From: CALAED01 sp036378315
GTDB taxonomy: Bacteria > Actinomycetota > Actinomycetes > Streptosporangiales > Streptosporangiaceae
Assembly (NCBI GenBank): GCA_036378315.1
Contig: DASUWU010000153.1
Coordinates: 12,260 to 76,259 of the forward strand
Direction of reading: 5' to 3'
Length of the DNA stretch: 64,000 nucleotides
Part shown: positions 62,808 to 64,000 of the stretch, in pieces
Layout: each line of letters starts with the position of its first letter
Numbering within the stretch: position 1 is the first letter of the stretch
Translations under genes and position numbers: made by a program
Notes under the pieces: generated by a model
Databases searched by the model: none
The model's input: the letters and a program-made list of their open reading frames with translations, nothing else
What the model was told of the DNA's origin: nothing

Positions 62808-62859
62808 CCGAGCAAGGGTGTCCCGAAGGACGGTCAGGAGGGACCTCCCGACGGGCGGG

Positions 62860-63897
62860 CTACGGGCTGCTGCAGTTCGGCGCCGGCAGCGCCGTCGCGG
62901 AGCTCGAGTTGGCCGTGAACCCGAACGTGGCCGAAGCGTTGGGCGCGAGGGAACGGTTCCAGTCGACGCTCCGCACGGTGGCCAGGTCTCCTGCCGGGGC
63001 GTACGTCCCGTTCCATGCGCTGGCGATCGTCGTCCCGCTGGGCACGATCCAGCTCACCGTCCAGCCGAAGAGCGTGGAGGTGCCGGTGTTGGTCACCGTG
63101 CCCTCGCCCTGGAACCCGCCCGGCCAGGAGTTGGTGACCCGCAGGGAGGCGGAGCACGTGCCTGGGATGGTGTTGCCGCTGCCGTCGCCGACCCCGGTCA
63201 CCTCGCCGTTGCCGCCGTCGAAGACCACGTCGGAGCAGCCGTAGAAGGTCTCCTGGCTGTCGGACCTGGTCCACACCGAGTAGATGATGTGGCGGCCGGT
63301 CTTGTTGGCCGGCAGTGTGGCGTTCCAGTGGTAGTAGGACTCCACGTTGCCCGGGTTGCCGACGCTCGGCGGGTCTGTGACCTCGGAGAACGGGGTCGAC
63401 TCCAGGTCGTTCCAGGTCAGCGGCTTGGTCGGGTCGAACCCGTCCTTGGTGACGAACATGCGGAACGACCCGGGGTGGGCGGCCCACTTGTTGTAGCGGA
63501 TCTCCACGGTGGCGCCCGACGTCAGGTGGGTCACCGGCCAGTCGTCGCGGGCCAGGTTGAAGCCCTCGAAGTCGAACACGGTGGCCGCGCCGCTGCACAG
63601 CCGCCCGTCGGGAACGAACCCGCTTGTCCGGCCGCCGCCGTCGGACCGCAGCACGGCGAACCAGTTGTACAGCGCGGTGGTGCCGCTCTGCGCGACCGCC
63701 GCCGCGCAGGCGGGGTTCTTCGGCTGGATGTCGCCCTGCGGCGTGAGGCCGTCCTCCCAGCACAGGAACGTACGGCTGCCCGGCATGATCGTCGCGCCAT
63801 GCATCGATGACGCCGGCTTCGCGACCAGCATGGTCACGACCAGTGCCGGCAGCATGACGCCGATGGTGGCGAGCGCGAGCCTACGTCGTTTTCGCAC
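62860..63897 (-). CDS. AA10 lytic polysaccharide monooxygenase with CBM2 domain
   Basis: This 345-residue secreted protein has a signal peptide (MRKRRRLALATIGVM to ASSM) followed directly by His33, the N-terminal copper-binding His of the mature enzyme. The second copper ligand is in KWAAHPGSFRMFVT. Other AA10 motifs are SRTFLCW, YYHWNATLPANKTGRHIIYSVWTRSDSQETFYGCSDVVF. After a short GDGSGNT-type linker, residues ~245-345 are a CBM2 (CSASLRVTNSWPGGFQGEGTVTN, WNGTYAPAGDLATVRSVDWNRSLAPNASATFGF). AA10-CBM2 enzymes oxidatively cleave cellulose or chitin. CBM2 leans towards cellulose but does not prove it. It converges with the lipoprotein gene. Confidence 0.95.
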   Translation of the reverse strand: MRKRRRLALATIGVMLPALVVTMLVAKPASSMHGATIMPGSRTFLCWEDGLTPQGDIQPKNPACAAAVAQSGTTALYNWFAVLRSDGGGRTSGFVPDGRLCSGAATVFDFEGFNLARDDWPVTHLTSGATVEIRYNKWAAHPGSFRMFVTKDGFDPTKPLTWNDLESTPFSEVTDPPSVGNPGNVESYYHWNATLPANKTGRHIIYSVWTRSDSQETFYGCSDVVFDGGNGEVTGVGDGSGNTIPGTCSASLRVTNSWPGGFQGEGTVTNTGTSTLFGWTVSWIVPSGTTIASAWNGTYAPAGDLATVRSVDWNRSLAPNASATFGFTANSSSATALPAPNCSSP

Positions 63898-64000
63898 AGC
63901 AATCCCTTCGCTCGGTCACGATGGGTGCCCGGGCGATGCCGGGCAGGTTGGTTACACCTGGCCGAACGACTGCTGGGGCCGTGCGTGATCGCTGACCAGT
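63898..64000 (-). promoter_or_regulatory. Upstream region of the LPMO gene (window edge)
   Basis: The 103 bases before the LPMO ATG include a purine-rich ribosome-binding site (GAAGGGATTGC) close to the start. The promoter is probably here or just outside the window. No other feature is visible. Confidence 0.4.

Overview
This window is high-GC DNA with strongly G/C-ending codons. It carries an SsgB-type sporulation regulator, a WhiJ-like XRE/DUF397/ATPase set, two DUF574-type methyltransferases, an MbtH protein and a very large NRPS. Together these indicate a sporulating filamentous actinomycete. Streptosporangiales such as Nonomuraea is a guess from gene content, not a demonstrated placement.

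Layout. Positions 1-6400 look like a genomic island abutting a tRNA gene. On the minus strand, jetA-jetB-jetC of a Wadjet type I defence system overlap by 4 nt each, and jetC runs off the left edge. Next come a DnaQ-like exonuclease with a BRCT domain and a tyrosine integrase broken by an amber codon and a frameshift. tRNA-Gly, tRNA-Cys and tRNA-Val(GAC) follow at 6442-6753. Positions 6977-28270 are mostly chromosomal housekeeping or accessory genes: ArsR regulator, class IV aminotransferase, SsgB-like protein, PGPGW membrane protein, tRNA-Val(CAC), GrpB-like protein, a TauD dioxygenase with MFS exporter and AraC regulator, HtpG, two DUF574 methyltransferases, an HpnB-like glycosyltransferase, an EmrB-type exporter, a PhyH dioxygenase with PucR regulator, an acetate transporter and DNA polymerase I.

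Positions 28535-58630 are one biosynthetic operon. It encodes a penicillin-binding-protein-type thioesterase candidate, NRPS-1 (A-T / C-T-E / C-T), NRPS-2 (C-A-T-E / C-A-T / C-A-T-E / C-A-T / C-A-T-E), an MFS exporter overlapping NRPS-2 by 4 nt, and an MbtH protein. NRPS-1 has two modules with no adenylation domain. The eight modules place an epimerase at every second position, predicting an L-D-L-D-L-D-L-D octapeptide. The last module ends in an E domain with no integrated thioesterase, which fits trans release and head-to-tail cyclisation by the first gene of the operon. Modules 5, 6 and 7 have the same specificity code with acidic pocket residues, suggesting three consecutive basic residues. 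Module 8 has a Val-like code. The predicted product is a cationic cyclic D,L-octapeptide, which I regard as the most interesting content here.

Positions 58631-64000 hold a probable DUF1003 remnant, a WhiJ-like regulatory set (DUF397-like, XRE/DUF5753, DUF397, anti-sigma-like ATPase), a small membrane protein, a lipoprotein-like secreted protein and a secreted AA10 lytic polysaccharide monooxygenase with a CBM2 domain. The last two genes converge on a strong bidirectional hairpin.
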